NCBI GenBank assembly: GCA_029972225.1
Contig: CP124756.1
Coordinates: 2,028,001 to 2,092,000, forward strand
Source: Candidatus Thiothrix putei
Lineage (GTDB): Bacteria > Pseudomonadota > Gammaproteobacteria > Thiotrichales > Thiotrichaceae
Reading direction: 5' to 3'
DNA length: 64,000 nt
In this document: positions 8,532 to 17,526 of the stretch, one piece after another
How the letters are laid out: the number at the start of each line of letters is the position of its first letter
How positions within the stretch are numbered: position 1 is the stretch's first letter
Position numbers and translations under genes: made by a program
Notes under the pieces: model-generated
Told to the model about the DNA's origin: nothing
Seen by the model: only the letters and a program-made list of their open reading frames with translations
Database searches by the model: none

Positions 8532-10199
8532 CTACTTCTTCTCCCATGTATCCTTTAACCCGATCACCCGGTTAAATACCGGTTTGTCAGCCGTCGAATA
8601 CTTGGAATCCAGCACAAAATACCCCTCGCGCTCAAACTGATAGCGATCTTCCAGCGTGGCTTGCGCCAGCCCGATTTCGCCCTTGCAGCCGTTGAGGATT
8701 TCCAAACTGTGCGGATTCATGAATTCCAGAAAGTTTTTGCCGCCTGCATCCGGGGCGGGGTCGCTGAACAAACGGTCATACAAACGCACTTCGCAATCCA
8801 CGTTATCACGCGCTGATACCCAATGAATCACGCCTTTGGCTTTTATGCCATCGGCTGGGTCTTTGCCAACGGTATCCTCGATCACGCGAGCGCGAATTTC
8901 GATGATGTTGCCATCGGCATCTTTCACCGCTTCATCCGCTTCGATCACGTAGCTGTTACGCAGACGTACCCGTTTGCCCAGCACCAAGCGCTTGTACTGC
9001 TTGTTAGCTTCTTCGCGGAAATCGTCCTGATCAATCAGAATTTCGCGGCAAAATGGCATGGCGCGTGTCCCCAGCGCCTCATTTTGCGGATGTACCGGCG
9101 CAGTCATGGTTTCCACCTGATCATCAGGATAGTTGGTCAAAGTGACTTTGAGCGGGCGCAAGACGCACATGGCACGCGGGGAAATGTTGTTCAAATCTTC
9201 GCGGATGGCGAATTCCAACATGCCAAGGTCTACTACGCCTTCGACTTTGGTCACGCCTGCCATTTCGCAGAAATCGTTAATGGCTTTGGGGGTGAAACCC
9301 CGGCGACGCAACCCCGAAACGGTGGGCATACGCGGGTCATTCCAACCGTCAACGTGCTTTTCATCCACCAATTGCTTGAGCTTGCGCTTGCTGGTGACGG
9401 TGTAATTGATATTGAGGCGTGAGAATTCGTACTGGTGTGGGGTCGCAGGCACGGGAATATTGTCGATAAACCACTCGTACAACGGGCGATGCACTTCAAA
9501 TTCCAGCGTACATACCGAATGGCTGATGCCTTCAATCGCGTCACTTTGCCCGTGCGCGTAATCGTAAGACGGGTAAATGCACCATTTGTCGCCCGTTTGA
9601 TGATGCGTAGCACGTTTAATGCGGTAAATCACCGGGTCACGTAAATTAATATTGGACGATGCCATGTCAATCTTGACGCGCAAAGTACGGCTGCCATCGG
9701 GGAATTCACCGGCACGCATCCGCGTAAACAAATCCAGATTTTCCTCAACAGAGCGGGTGCGAAACGGGCTTTCTTTACCGGCTTCAGTCAGGTTGCCACG
9801 GTATGCCCGCATTTCTTCAGCGGTTAAATCGCACACAAACGCCTTGCCCGCTTTAATCAGGTAAACCGCCCAGTCGTAGAGTTGGTCGAAATAGTCAGAG
9901 GCGTAATGCACCTCGCCATCCCATTGATAACCCAACCATTGCACATCCGCCTTGATGGATTCGACGTATTCTTCGTCTTCTTTTTCGGGGTTGGTGTCAT
10001 CCATGCGCAGGTTGCACTTGCCGCCGAATTTCTGTGCTAAACCGAAGTTCAGCCAGATGGATTTGGCGTGACCAATGTGCAGGTAGCCGTTAGGTTCGGG
10101 GGGGAAGCGGGTGCGCACGCTGGTCACTTTGCCGCTTTCGAGGTCTTCTTTGACGATACGCTCAATAAAATTGAGGGGTTTGCTGATTTCTTCGCTCAT
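8532..10199 (-). CDS. glnS: Glutaminyl-tRNA synthetase
   Basis: 555 aa, the usual length for bacterial GlnRS. It charges tRNA-Gln with glutamine in the cytoplasm. The class I signature [15 protein letters not shown] is at residues ~33-47, and the KMSKS-equivalent [11 protein letters not shown] is near residue 270. The C-terminal anticodon-binding beta-barrels are complete ([19 protein letters not shown]...). It is convergent with the EF-G-like gene (43 bp between stops) and is separated from the upstream transporter by a hairpin, so it is probably transcribed alone. Confidence 0.97.
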   Translation of the reverse strand: MSEEISKPLNFIERIVKEDLESGKVTSVRTRFPPEPNGYLHIGHAKSIWLNFGLAQKFGGKCNLRMDDTNPEKEDEEYVESIKADVQWLGYQWDGEVHYASDYFDQLYDWAVYLIKAGKAFVCDLTAEEMRAYRGNLTEAGKESPFRTRSVEENLDLFTRMRAGEFPDGSRTLRVKIDMASSNINLRDPVIYRIKRATHHQTGDKWCIYPSYDYAHGQSDAIEGISHSVCTLEFEVHRPLYEWFIDNIPVPATPHQYEFSRLNINYTVTSKRKLKQLVDEKHVDGWNDPRMPTVSGLRRRGFTPKAINDFCEMAGVTKVEGVVDLGMLEFAIREDLNNISPRAMCVLRPLKVTLTNYPDDQVETMTAPVHPQNEALGTRAMPFCREILIDQDDFREEANKQYKRLVLGKRVRLRNSYVIEADEAVKDADGNIIEIRARVIEDTVGKDPADGIKAKGVIHWVSARDNVDCEVRLYDRLFSDPAPDAGGKNFLEFMNPHSLEILNGCKGEIGLAQATLEDRYQFEREGYFVLDSKYSTADKPVFNRVIGLKDTWEKK

Positions 10200-10243
10200 G
10201 GGGTAGTTCTTGTCGATTATTGCAATGCAGGAATTAGACTATT

Positions 10244-10272
10244 AAGCACCGCCATTGTCCAGTGCGGTGCTT
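10244..10272 (-). terminator. Hairpin terminator after the TDT/SLAC1 transporter
   Basis: Perfect 9-bp stem AAGCACCGC / GCGGTGCTT with an 11-nt loop, 21 bp downstream of the transporter stop codon (minus strand). Only a short T/A run follows, so it may be a weak terminator. A third partial copy of the stem (GGTGCTT) overlaps the transporter stop. Confidence 0.55.
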
Positions 10273-10292
10273 ACCCATTTGCGTTGTGGTGC

Positions 10293-11264
10293 TTAATGCC
10301 CTGGTTTGCAGATGTCGTGACGCACTATTGCACGTAGTGTCAATGTCACCAGCAAAATCACCAACAGGCTTAGCAACACCAGTAAACCGCTGGCAATCCA
10401 CAGATACGCCGCCGCTTGCGACTGTTCATACATAATAAAGCTGGCAATGGTAATCGCCGCCAACGGGAACGAATACGCCCACCAAGGCATTCCAAACTTC
10501 AATTTCGCAAAACGCCCAATTTGGCTAAACAACAAAATGGTCAGGAATAATCCAAAGAAATACAGCACCCGTGCAAACGCATCCAGCTCATTTTCCAAGC
10601 GCATGTAGGCGATAAACCCCACCGCTGGCGGCGCAATCAAAATGAACAAACTTGGCAACAAAAATGCATCAATCGCCTGATGAAACATCATGCGGTTAAA
10701 CACCAGCGTCATTAAAATCAGCCAGAAAAACATGCCGACGCTAAAGAAAAACCACGACACATCCACAAAACCGAGCGGCACGCCAACGACTGGCACGAGC
10801 ACATTCCCCACCGCCGGAATAAACCAAGCAGGGTTAATGTGCTGAATTTGGAAATGTTCGTGGTGCATCCATTTATTAATCACATACAGCGTAAACACCA
10901 GATGCAATAACGTTCCCGCCACCCAGACGGGCAAGGCAAGCTCAGCATTCGCTCCATACAATGCCGTCGCAATCAGCAATAAACTGATCGAAATGGTCGG
11001 GAAAAAACTGAGCTTGACCGGATGCGCCAACTCCTGCGCCACACTCTGCGGGTAACGCCACGCCTTGCTTACATACAGCAGGAATAACAGTGCGAAGACA
11101 CTGATGGTCACTGCCAGCATCCCGACGTTGATACCCAAATCGCGGTGAAAGACGTGCTGGGCTTTTTCCCACGCAATCGTTAAACCGGATAAGCCCATTA
11201 CCACCGAAAAGAACGAGATGGGTAAAAAGGCTAAGCGCCCGTGTGGTGCAGGAGTGTGTTCCAT
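10293..11264 (-). CDS. TDT/SLAC1-family membrane transporter (TehA-like)
   Basis: 323-aa integral membrane protein with about ten hydrophobic helices, e.g. ISFFSVVMGLSGLTIAWEKA, LALPVWVAGTLLHLVFTLYV and LLVLLSLLVILLVTLTLRAI. The N-terminal pattern LPISFFSVVMGLSGL is typical of the tellurite-resistance/dicarboxylate transporter and SLAC1 anion-channel fold. The ATG at 11264 is preceded by GAGGA with 8-nt spacing, which excludes the longer upstream frame. It lies 11 bp downstream of a small conserved gene and is probably co-transcribed with it. The substrate (anion, C4-dicarboxylate, sulfite or tellurite-related) cannot be deduced. Confidence 0.85.
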   Translation of the reverse strand: MEHTPAPHGRLAFLPISFFSVVMGLSGLTIAWEKAQHVFHRDLGINVGMLAVTISVFALLFLLYVSKAWRYPQSVAQELAHPVKLSFFPTISISLLLIATALYGANAELALPVWVAGTLLHLVFTLYVINKWMHHEHFQIQHINPAWFIPAVGNVLVPVVGVPLGFVDVSWFFFSVGMFFWLILMTLVFNRMMFHQAIDAFLLPSLFILIAPPAVGFIAYMRLENELDAFARVLYFFGLFLTILLFSQIGRFAKLKFGMPWWAYSFPLAAITIASFIMYEQSQAAAYLWIASGLLVLLSLLVILLVTLTLRAIVRHDICKPGH

Positions 11265-11275
11265 GATGCCAATCC

Positions 11276-11671
11276 TCAGTCGTTGATGACCAATGCTTTT
11301 GCCCAAGCTTCCATCGCATTATTGGCAAGCGGCATAGGCGCTTCCATAAAGCTGATCACGAAAGTATCGGCTTTTTCAGCAATGCCAATGGCGCGGGGGC
11401 GGACTGCCAGCACTTGCGGGTTAGGTAAATGCGTACCGAAGCAGAACACCACGTTTTTAGCCGCAATAATGTCGGCGGCGATTTCGCCTTGTGGCAATGC
11501 TTTGGTGTGCGCGTAATGGTCAAAAACGGCGATGAATTGGGCAACAGGGTGTTCGGCGATTTTCGCTAAGAAATAATCAACAATGCCGTCTACGGTGCGG
11601 TGGGCAATTTCATTTTTGCCGACTTCCATGGTGAATACGGGGTATTTTTCTTGCAGCATCATTTGTTTCAT
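11276..11671 (-). CDS. Small conserved cytoplasmic protein (possibly DUF6858)
   Basis: 131 aa, with a good ribosome site (AAGGAA, 5 nt before the ATG). No signal peptide or membrane helix. Recognisable patches are QEKYPVFTMEV near the start, FIAVFDHYAHTKALPQGEI in the middle and VVFCFGTHLPNPQVLAVRP. I associate this pattern with small single-domain proteins such as DUF6858, but I am not certain. There is one Cys (CFG) and there are several His residues. It probably forms an operon with the downstream transporter (11-bp gap). Function unknown. Confidence 0.7.
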   Translation of the reverse strand: MKQMMLQEKYPVFTMEVGKNEIAHRTVDGIVDYFLAKIAEHPVAQFIAVFDHYAHTKALPQGEIAADIIAAKNVVFCFGTHLPNPQVLAVRPRAIGIAEKADTFVISFMEAPMPLANNAMEAWAKALVIND

Positions 11672-11809
11672 GGGGATTCCTTCTAAAAAGTCAGAGAGCT
11701 AAAAGTAGGGGCGATTCTAGGGCTTGGCAAGCGGTTTGGCATTGAAAAATAGCAAACTAAAGCACTAAGGTATTATTCCCGTGATGGCTGCATGGCAATG
11801 GTGGCTTGT

Positions 11810-11823
11810 GTGATATATGTCAA
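11810..11823. promoter_or_regulatory. FNR/ANR-like binding site (candidate)
   Basis: GTGATATATGTCAA matches 8 of the 10 informative positions of TTGAT-N4-ATCAA. It lies about 140 bp upstream of the 11671 start on the minus strand. The rest of 11672-11927 shows no gene. Confidence 0.35.
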
Positions 11824-12010
11824 AAATACCCAGCAAAACCTTGCGATTTAGCAAGGTTGATTGGTGTCTTGCGCTTCAGACTAAGCCTTAATAAATAGAT
11901 GTCAATGAACATCGTTGTATCGCGCTATACCAGTCCGTGCCATAAAATAGTTTTTTTGATCAGGGAAATATGGTTAGATGACTGGTAACAAAAGCAGCCA
12001 TGAGTAATGT

Positions 12011-12556
12011 ATGACATTAAAAATCACTTTCACTGAGGATGAGATAGCGGAGCTGTTCTACTGGAAGGAGCGCCATCCTCATCCCAGAGTCCGTAAGAAA
12101 ATGTCCGTGCTGTACCTGAAATCCCAACAGTTGACGCATAAGGAAATCAAACGATTGGAAAGGATTACAGAAGCCACGCTGCTTGCCTACCTAAACGCCT
12201 ACCTACAACCTAACGGTTTAGAAGCTCTTAAAGAAATACGATTCAATAAACCACAGAGTGATTTGATGGCATATAAAGACAAGATTGAAGCCTATTTTCG
12301 TGAATATCCCCCCGCAACCAGCAAGGCGGCAGCCGCTAAGATTGAGGAGCTGACAGGCATCAAACGCAGTGAGGACAGGGTACGTGTCTTTATGAAGAAA
12401 ATAGGGATGGACATCCATAAAGTGGGGATGATACCCGCCAAAGCTGATGTGGAAGCACAAGAAAAGTTCCTGGAAAATGAACTAAAACCGCGCATTCAGG
12501 AGGCTAAGGAGGGCAAACGCGCCCTTTTTTTGTCGATGCCGCCCACTTCGTGTTAG
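12011..12556 (+). CDS. IS630 transposase ORF A (helix-turn-helix part), copy 1
   Basis: 181 aa carrying the N-terminal helix-turn-helix DNA-binding half of an IS630 transposase (HPHPRVRKKMSVLYLKSQQ). It ends at a T7 run (CCCTTTTTTTG, near 12530), where a -1 shift would continue into the DDE half as ...ALFFVDAAHFVLAP. The same arrangement is found in copy 2. In this copy the downstream half is cut off by the nested IS630, so it cannot make a full transposase. Confidence 0.88.
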   Translation: MTLKITFTEDEIAELFYWKERHPHPRVRKKMSVLYLKSQQLTHKEIKRLERITEATLLAYLNAYLQPNGLEALKEIRFNKPQSDLMAYKDKIEAYFREYPPATSKAAAAKIEELTGIKRSEDRVRVFMKKIGMDIHKVGMIPAKADVEAQEKFLENELKPRIQEAKEGKRALFLSMPPTSC

Positions 12557-12660
12557 CACCGTTTCTGGGGTTTTTGTGGTCATTTTCCCGCGTATTCATC
12601 AAAGCCCCCTGTGGTCGACAACGCTACAACGTATTGGGCGCACTCAATGCGATAACGCTA

Positions 12661-13788
12661 TACTTTGCCCGTGAATAGCTGTTGAATAATGAGAAGCCCT
12701 CAAGCAAAGTACGGCTGTTATTGGCAACCGGTCGTCCTTTCCATGATCCAGATAGACTTCAGCGAATCCGATCAAACCGCCTTGAATGAGGGGCGTTACC
12801 GCCATGCCCACCCTCGCGTCCGCCAACGGATGGAAGTGTTGTGGCTAAAAAGCCAGGGAATGGCGCATGGGGACATTGAACGGCTGGCACAGGTGAGTTC
12901 AACGACGGTCACCCGTTATTTGAAACGTTACCAACAAGGTGGGATCGCTGCCTTGGGACAACTGGATTTCCGTCGCCCAACCCGCCGGTTGGAACCTTTC
13001 CGTGAGCCCCTGAAGAAACATTTTGAGAAGCATCCACCGACCCGGATCAGTCAGGCGATCGCTGATATACAGCGCTTAACCGGCCTTGAACTCAAGCGGG
13101 AAGCCGTGCGGCTATTCCTGCATGACTTGGGTTTGTCCGTCAGGAAGGTGGGGATGATACCGGCGAAAGCCGACCCTGCTGCCCAGGAGACTTTTAAAAA
13201 AAGAGCTGGAGCCGCGTCTTGAGGAGGCCAAGGCCGGAAAACGCGCCGTTTTCTTTGTCGACGCCGCCCATTTTGTCCTGGCCCCGTTTCTGGGGTTCCT
13301 GTGGTGTTTCACCCGGCTGTTCATCCGCGCCCCTGCCGGACGCCAGCGCTACAATGTCCTCGGTGCGTTGAATGCAGTCACCCATGAACTGGTCACCGTG
13401 ACCAATGACAGTTACATCAACTCCCAAAGTGTTTGTCAGTTGCTTCGGCAAATCAAGGCATTGGCCCTGGATGTCCCGGTGACCTTGGTGATGGACAATG
13501 CCCGTTACCAGCGCTGTAGCCTGGTACAAACATTCGCCCAAACACTCGGGATCGAACTGTTGTTCCTACCCGCTTATTCCCCCAACCTGAACCTGATTGA
13601 GCGCCTGTGGAAGTTCGTGAAGAAGGAATGCCTGTATTCACGTTACCATGAAAACTTTACCGCGTTTGCGCAGGCCATTGATGCCTGTTTGGCACAAACC
13701 CACACTACGCATAAAAAAGCCTTGGACTCCTTGCTGACTCTCAACTTTCAGACCTTTGAGGAATCTGCAATTATGGGCGGTTGAAGTA
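12661..13788 (+). mobile_element. IS630-family element 'b', nested inside element 'a'
   Basis: 1128 bp with imperfect terminal inverted repeats: left TACTTTGCCCGTGAATAGCTG; right, reverse complement, TACTTCAACCGCCCATAATT and one more base (13 of the first 21 positions match). It is flanked by TA duplications at 12659-12660 and 13789-13790. Removing it with one TA restores the interrupted IS630a sequence exactly as seen in the second copy. Confidence 0.93.
12743..13784 (+). pseudogene. IS630 'b' transposase, split by a shift at an A7 run
   Basis: The helix-turn-helix half starts at the ATG at 12743 (MIQIDFSESDQ) and stops at 13222. The DDE half is open in another frame to 13784 and holds the catalytic Asp residues in FFVDAAHF and LVMDNARYQR and the Glu in NLIERLWKFVKKE. 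The switch is at TTTTAAAAAAAG near 13195 and needs +1 (or -2), unlike the T7/-1 switch of IS630 'a'. It could be transcriptional slippage or a disabling indel. Confidence 0.75.
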
Positions 13789-13790
13789 TA

Positions 13791-14189
13791 CAACTCATCA
13801 CGATCACTAACGACTCCTATATCAACGCTAACAGCGTGTGTGAATTATTGGAAAAAATTGCAGCGTTAGCACTCAAAATACCGATCACTTTGGTCTTAGA
13901 TAATGCCAAGTATCAACGCTGTGAAGCCGTGTTTGCCTGTGCGAAAAGGCTCAATATTGAACTATTATTTTTACCGACCTATTCACCCAACCTCAATCTG
14001 ATTGAACGGTTGTGGAAGTTCGTCAAGAAAAAATGCTTGTACTCGAAATACTATGATAAGTTTCCCACTTTCAAGGCGGCCATCACCAACTGTCTCGACA
14101 AGCTGGATACCGATCACAAGAAAGAACTGACCCAGTTGATGACAACAAATTTTCAAACCTTTAAAAATGTTCAGGTCTTGACGCTGTAA
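13791..14189 (+). pseudogene. IS630 'a' copy 1 transposase, 3' DDE fragment
   Basis: C-terminal catalytic half of the interrupted transposase, with LVLDNAKYQR (Asp) and YSPNLNLIERLWKFVKKK (Glu). The first catalytic Asp lies on the other side of the nested element. A start codon at 13836 opens a 117-aa frame, but this is only a fragment. Confidence 0.85.
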
Positions 14190-14292
14190 GGTATAGCATT
14201 TCAGTAGCAGCCTTTGGTGGGGTCAATGTGGTGTGTGGTTACTCACATTCTCCCATGAAAGGCTGCGCCTTACCTTATCCCGAACTCAGGTT

Positions 14293-14481
14293 CTGAAAGT
14301 AGAATGCATCCACGATGAACGATTTGCCACACGGGATGCCATGAAACAAACCGTTTTCGAATACATCGAAACCGATTACAACCGGAACCGCTTGCACAGT
14401 ACCTTGGGCTATCTCAGCCCGTTGGACTTTGAAGCACAATTCCTCACAAGTTGAGGTGTCCGGGTTTAAGGGGCTAGATCA
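14293..14481 (+). pseudogene. IS3-family transposase 3' remnant
   Basis: The last ~54 codons of an IS3-type Orf[18 protein letters not shown], then [20 protein letters not shown] and SPLDFEAQ. They are followed by an end resembling an IS3 terminal repeat, ...GGTTTAAGGGGCTAGATCA at 14481. The 5' part of the element is gone. An ATG at 14233 opens a frame into it, but the first 20 codons look unrelated. Bases 14196-14292 are unassigned. Confidence 0.75.
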
Positions 14482-14646
14482 AACTTCTTGGTAACGAGGT
14501 GCTTGTCTTCCGGCAACAGGCGGTCATAAGCGCCCCAGTCATCGGTGCATTACAGGCGGAAGTTGAAGCTCTTTACCCTGTCCAGCAGTATTTTCAGCGT
14601 GTCATCGCCCCGTGAACCCAGGGCATAGACAAATACCCGCTTGATG
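14482..14646 (-). pseudogene. IS1-type insB fragment (3' part)
   Basis: Minus-strand reading gives KRVFVYALGSRGDDTLKILL, a premature stop, then CTDDWGAYDRLLPEDKHLVT, the conserved C-terminal half of IS1-type InsB. It continues the piece at 17021-17110 on the other side of the IS66: joining them gives [12 protein letters not shown] followed by RVFVYALGSRGDD. It is cut at its 3' end by the IS3 remnant. Confidence 0.75.
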
Positions 14647-14731
14647 GTAAGCGACCATTTCAGCACGTCTAGCCCTCGCGATTTCCACGTCCTAAACTGG
14701 TTTCCAACCTGAACAACCGAAGGAAACCTCA

Positions 14732-15022
14732 ATGAAACGCCCTCACCGCCGCGCCAGCGAATGGCAAACCCTCATTAGCCAATGGCAAGCCAGCGGCTTA
14801 TCCGCCCCGGCATTTTGTGAACAGCACAGTATCGGTTACGCCAGTTTTTGCCAATGGCGGCAGCGTCTACGCTCCGCAGATGGCGTGGAGGAACCAGCCG
14901 TTCCCGCCAATACCTTCATCGACTTGGGAGCATTATCGGCGGGTCATGCCGCGCTGGGGCAAGGCTGGCACATTGTGCTGAGTTTGGGGAATGGTGTTGA
15001 ACTACGCCTGAGCCAACGCTGA
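14732..15022 (+). CDS. tnpA: IS66 accessory protein TnpA
   Basis: 96 aa. Small helix-turn-helix-like protein of IS66: RRASEWQTLISQWQASGLSA near the N-terminus and FCQWRQRLR in the middle, as in TnpA of this family. Its stop overlaps the tnpB start by 1 bp (TGATG), so the genes are translationally coupled. Confidence 0.9.
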   Translation: MKRPHRRASEWQTLISQWQASGLSAPAFCEQHSIGYASFCQWRQRLRSADGVEEPAVPANTFIDLGALSAGHAALGQGWHIVLSLGNGVELRLSQR

Positions 15023-15396
15023 TGTTTGCCCCCGCAGCCACCGCCCGCATCTGGCTATGCACCCAAGCCACCGACATGCGCAAAAGCTTTACGGGGCTGA
15101 CCGCTTTGGTGAAAAACCAGTTAGGGCAAAATCCCCTGAGTGGGCATTATTTCGTGTTTGTGAACCTACGTAAAACCCAGATGAAGATCCTCTATTTTGA
15201 ACCCAGCGGCTATTGCTTATGGAGCCAACGCCTGGAGCAGGGCCAATACCGGGTGCAGCCGACAACCAGCGGGCAGCGCGAACTGACCCGGACGGATTTG
15301 CAGTTGATTTTGGCGGGCATTGAGGTGCAAAAATCCAGACAATTCAAGCGTTACCAGTATCCTGTGCAGCCACATTCTGGTACAATAAGCCCATGA
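15022..15396 (+). CDS. tnpB: IS66 accessory protein TnpB
   Basis: 124 aa, matching IS66 Orf2: RIWLCTQATDMRKSFTGLTA at the start, then FVFVNLRKTQMKILYFE and GYCLWSQRLEQGQY. Length and motifs are normal. It overlaps tnpC by 4 bp (ATGA). Confidence 0.93.
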   Translation: MFAPAATARIWLCTQATDMRKSFTGLTALVKNQLGQNPLSGHYFVFVNLRKTQMKILYFEPSGYCLWSQRLEQGQYRVQPTTSGQRELTRTDLQLILAGIEVQKSRQFKRYQYPVQPHSGTISP

Positions 15397-17012
15397 TTTT
15401 AAAGCCATCCACCCCGTCTGACACCAGCGTTCCCATGCCGCCGATTGTGGCGGAAATGCTGGCGTTGCGTGAGGAAAATGCTGCCCTGAAACAGGATATA
15501 GCTGAATTGAAACGCCAATTGGCGTGGTTCAGGCAACATGTCTTTGGCAGCAAATCGGAAAAGCGTCCGGTTGAGATACCGGTGGCGCAGTTGCCGTTGT
15601 TTGCCCCCGCCGCCGCCCCGGTTGCCGCACCCGAGGGTGAAAGCATTACCGTCACCTACCAACGCGGTAAAGCCCCCAAGCTGCGCCCGGATGACTGCGT
15701 GAATGACAGCGGGTTACGCTTTACCGCCGATGTCCCGGTCAAGGTGATTCACCTCACCCCGCCGGAACTTCAGGGGGAAGAGGCTGACCAGTATGAGGTG
15801 ATCGGCACCCAGGTGACCCATCGGGTGGCGCAACGCCCTGCCAGCTACCTCATCCTGCAATACGAGCGCCCGGTCATCAAACGTAAGGGCAGTGCTTCGG
15901 CTTCGCTCAGCAACCCACCACTTCCCAGCCCTGCACCCGCCAACGTGCTGGAACGTAGTGTCACCGATGTCAGCTTTTTGGTGGGGATGTTGGTGGACAA
16001 GTTCCAGTACCACCTGCCGTTGTACCGCCAGCACCAACGCCTGACCCAAGCGGGGATCACCCTCAGCCGCACGACGCTGACCAATGCGGTGAAACGTGCC
16101 ATCGACCTGCTCAAACCCATTGCCGAAGCGCAACTCGCCAGTGTACTGCAAAGCAAGCTGCTGGCGATGGACGAAACCCCCATCAAAGCCAGCCCCGCAG
16201 GCAACGGCAAGATGAAGCAAGGCTACTTCTGGCCGCTGTACGGGGATCAGGACGAAATCGTCTTCACCTTCTCCGCCAGCCGTGGGCGGCAACACATTGA
16301 AAAGACTCTTCGCCAACAGTTCAGCGGCACACTGCTCAGCGACGGTTACCGTGCTTATGCCAGTTACGTCAACGCCAATGACAAGATTACCCATGCCCAA
16401 TGCTGGGTACACAGCCGTCGCACCTTCATTGCCGCCGAAACCGCTGAACCACAAGCAGTACGCCAAGCCCTTGACACTATCGCGGCACTCTATCAGCACG
16501 AAGCCCAGATTAACGAGAAAAAACTCGACGGGGAAGCCAAACGTACCTACCGCCTCACCCACAGCAAGCCGTTGGTCGACCAGTTCTTTGAATGGTGCCA
16601 AACCCAATTACAACGTACCGATTTAATCCCCTCCAACCCGCTGACCAAAGCCCTTGGTTATGTCATCCGCCGCGAACACGAACTGCGCGTGTTTCTGGAA
16701 GATCCCGACGTGCCAATGGATACCAACCACATCGAACGCGCCCTGCGGCCCATCCCCATGGGCAGGAAAAACTGGTTGTTCTGCTGGACAGAACTCGGCG
16801 CGGAACACGTGGGCATCATCCAAAGCCTGATCACCACCTGCCGCCTGCATGACATTAACCCGTATGTCTATCTGATGGATGTTCTGTTGCGCGTTAGTGA
16901 GCATCCCGCTTCTCAGGTGCAAGACCTTACGCCAAGATGTTGGAAACAACGGTTTGCGGATAAGCCATTGCGCTCGGATTTGTTTGCGGATATCAACGAC
17001 GGGCTAGAATGA
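15393..17012 (+). CDS. tnpC: IS66 transposase TnpC
   Basis: 539 aa, full length. N-terminal leucine-zipper-like coil ([20 protein letters not shown]), then the FGSKSEK motif, then the DDE domain: [15 protein letters not shown] (Asp), [10 protein letters not shown] (Asp) and [19 protein letters not shown] (Glu). No frameshift or stop is visible, so the element could still be active. A long antisense frame inside this gene is a shadow. Confidence 0.95.
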   Translation: MILKPSTPSDTSVPMPPIVAEMLALREENAALKQDIAELKRQLAWFRQHVFGSKSEKRPVEIPVAQLPLFAPAAAPVAAPEGESITVTYQRGKAPKLRPDDCVNDSGLRFTADVPVKVIHLTPPELQGEEADQYEVIGTQVTHRVAQRPASYLILQYERPVIKRKGSASASLSNPPLPSPAPANVLERSVTDVSFLVGMLVDKFQYHLPLYRQHQRLTQAGITLSRTTLTNAVKRAIDLLKPIAEAQLASVLQSKLLAMDETPIKASPAGNGKMKQGYFWPLYGDQDEIVFTFSASRGRQHIEKTLRQQFSGTLLSDGYRAYASYVNANDKITHAQCWVHSRRTFIAAETAEPQAVRQALDTIAALYQHEAQINEKKLDGEAKRTYRLTHSKPLVDQFFEWCQTQLQRTDLIPSNPLTKALGYVIRREHELRVFLEDPDVPMDTNHIERALRPIPMGRKNWLFCWTELGAEHVGIIQSLITTCRLHDINPYVYLMDVLLRVSEHPASQVQDLTPRCWKQRFADKPLRSDLFADINDGLE

Positions 17013-17020
17013 CCGTTTAC

Positions 17021-17424
17021 TCTTGAGATGGGGCGACCAGGCATACCATAGCCAGCGTTGTTGAGATTTTTTGCCGACATACGACCATTGCTCATCCATT
17101 TCGCACACCAACTCTATACCGGCTTTGTCACTGGCTTCATTGAATGGGAGCGGTGAGATGGTTGGTGGGGCGAGTTTTTAAATGGGCAATGACGGTCGTG
17201 ACGCTGATCCCCCAACACACGCCCGGTATCACGCACACTGGAACCGTTCATCGCCATATCGCTGATTTTGGCGGCCACGCCCGGTTTGTTGGCTTCATAC
17301 AGGTATTCCAGTTGAAAACAATGGTGGCAATCACGGCAGCGGTAGCGTTGGAGACCACTTCGTGCTTTGCCATGGCGGTAGACCAACCTTGGCAGGACGG
17401 ACATTTCACCTGAATGCTTGCCAT
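17021..17424 (-). pseudogene. IS1-type insA and 5' part of insB, frameshifted
   Basis: InsA would start at 17424 (MASIQVKCPSCQG). The frame then shifts to LVYRHGKARSGLQRYRC, the zinc-ribbon second half, and shifts again at a G4 run (RVLG followed by [11 protein letters not shown] in another frame). InsB then reads [20 protein letters not shown] to [11 protein letters not shown], where the IS66 begins. There are two independent frameshifts plus an insertion, so the element is dead. Confidence 0.8.
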
Positions 17425-17526
17425 CAGAACCTCGCAGGAAAAAATCCTCATCTTACTGCAAGTGGGACTTCAACTCATCTAAAGCACGACCGAAAAATCC
17501 TTCCTTTTTAAAAGCACCCCAGTTAT

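Larger units (their letters stand above)
11928..14193 (+). mobile_element. IS630-family element 'a', copy 1, split by a second IS630
   Basis: The element runs from TACCAGTCC to CTGTAAGGTA and is flanked by TA on both sides (11926-11927 and 14194-14195), the IS630 target duplication. It is interrupted at a TA within its transposase by another IS630 (12661-13788 plus the duplicated TA). Removing that insert leaves 1136 bp, exactly the length of the intact copy at 52191-53326. The two copies encode an identical first ORF, and I found a single difference in the second (FPT versus FPA). Confidence 0.92.
14647..17020 (+). mobile_element. Complete IS66-family element (tnpA-tnpB-tnpC)
   Basis: 2374 bp. 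Termini: GTAAGCGACCATT on the left; on the right GTAAACGGTCATT as reverse complement. All three IS66 genes are intact and overlapping. It is inserted in insB of an IS1-type element. The flanking 8-mers match only in part (5 of 8 by eye), so the target duplication has decayed or the ends have been altered. Confidence 0.9.

Noticed and set aside
8505..8560. Partial hairpin between the EF-G-like gene and glnS
   Set aside because: The stem (ATGGGGGAGA / TCTCCCAT) is imperfect, has no T-run and lies partly in the glnS coding region.
15714..16607. 297-aa open frame antisense to IS66 tnpC
   Set aside because: Shadow of a GC-rich coding region; the tnpC frame carries all the transposase motifs.
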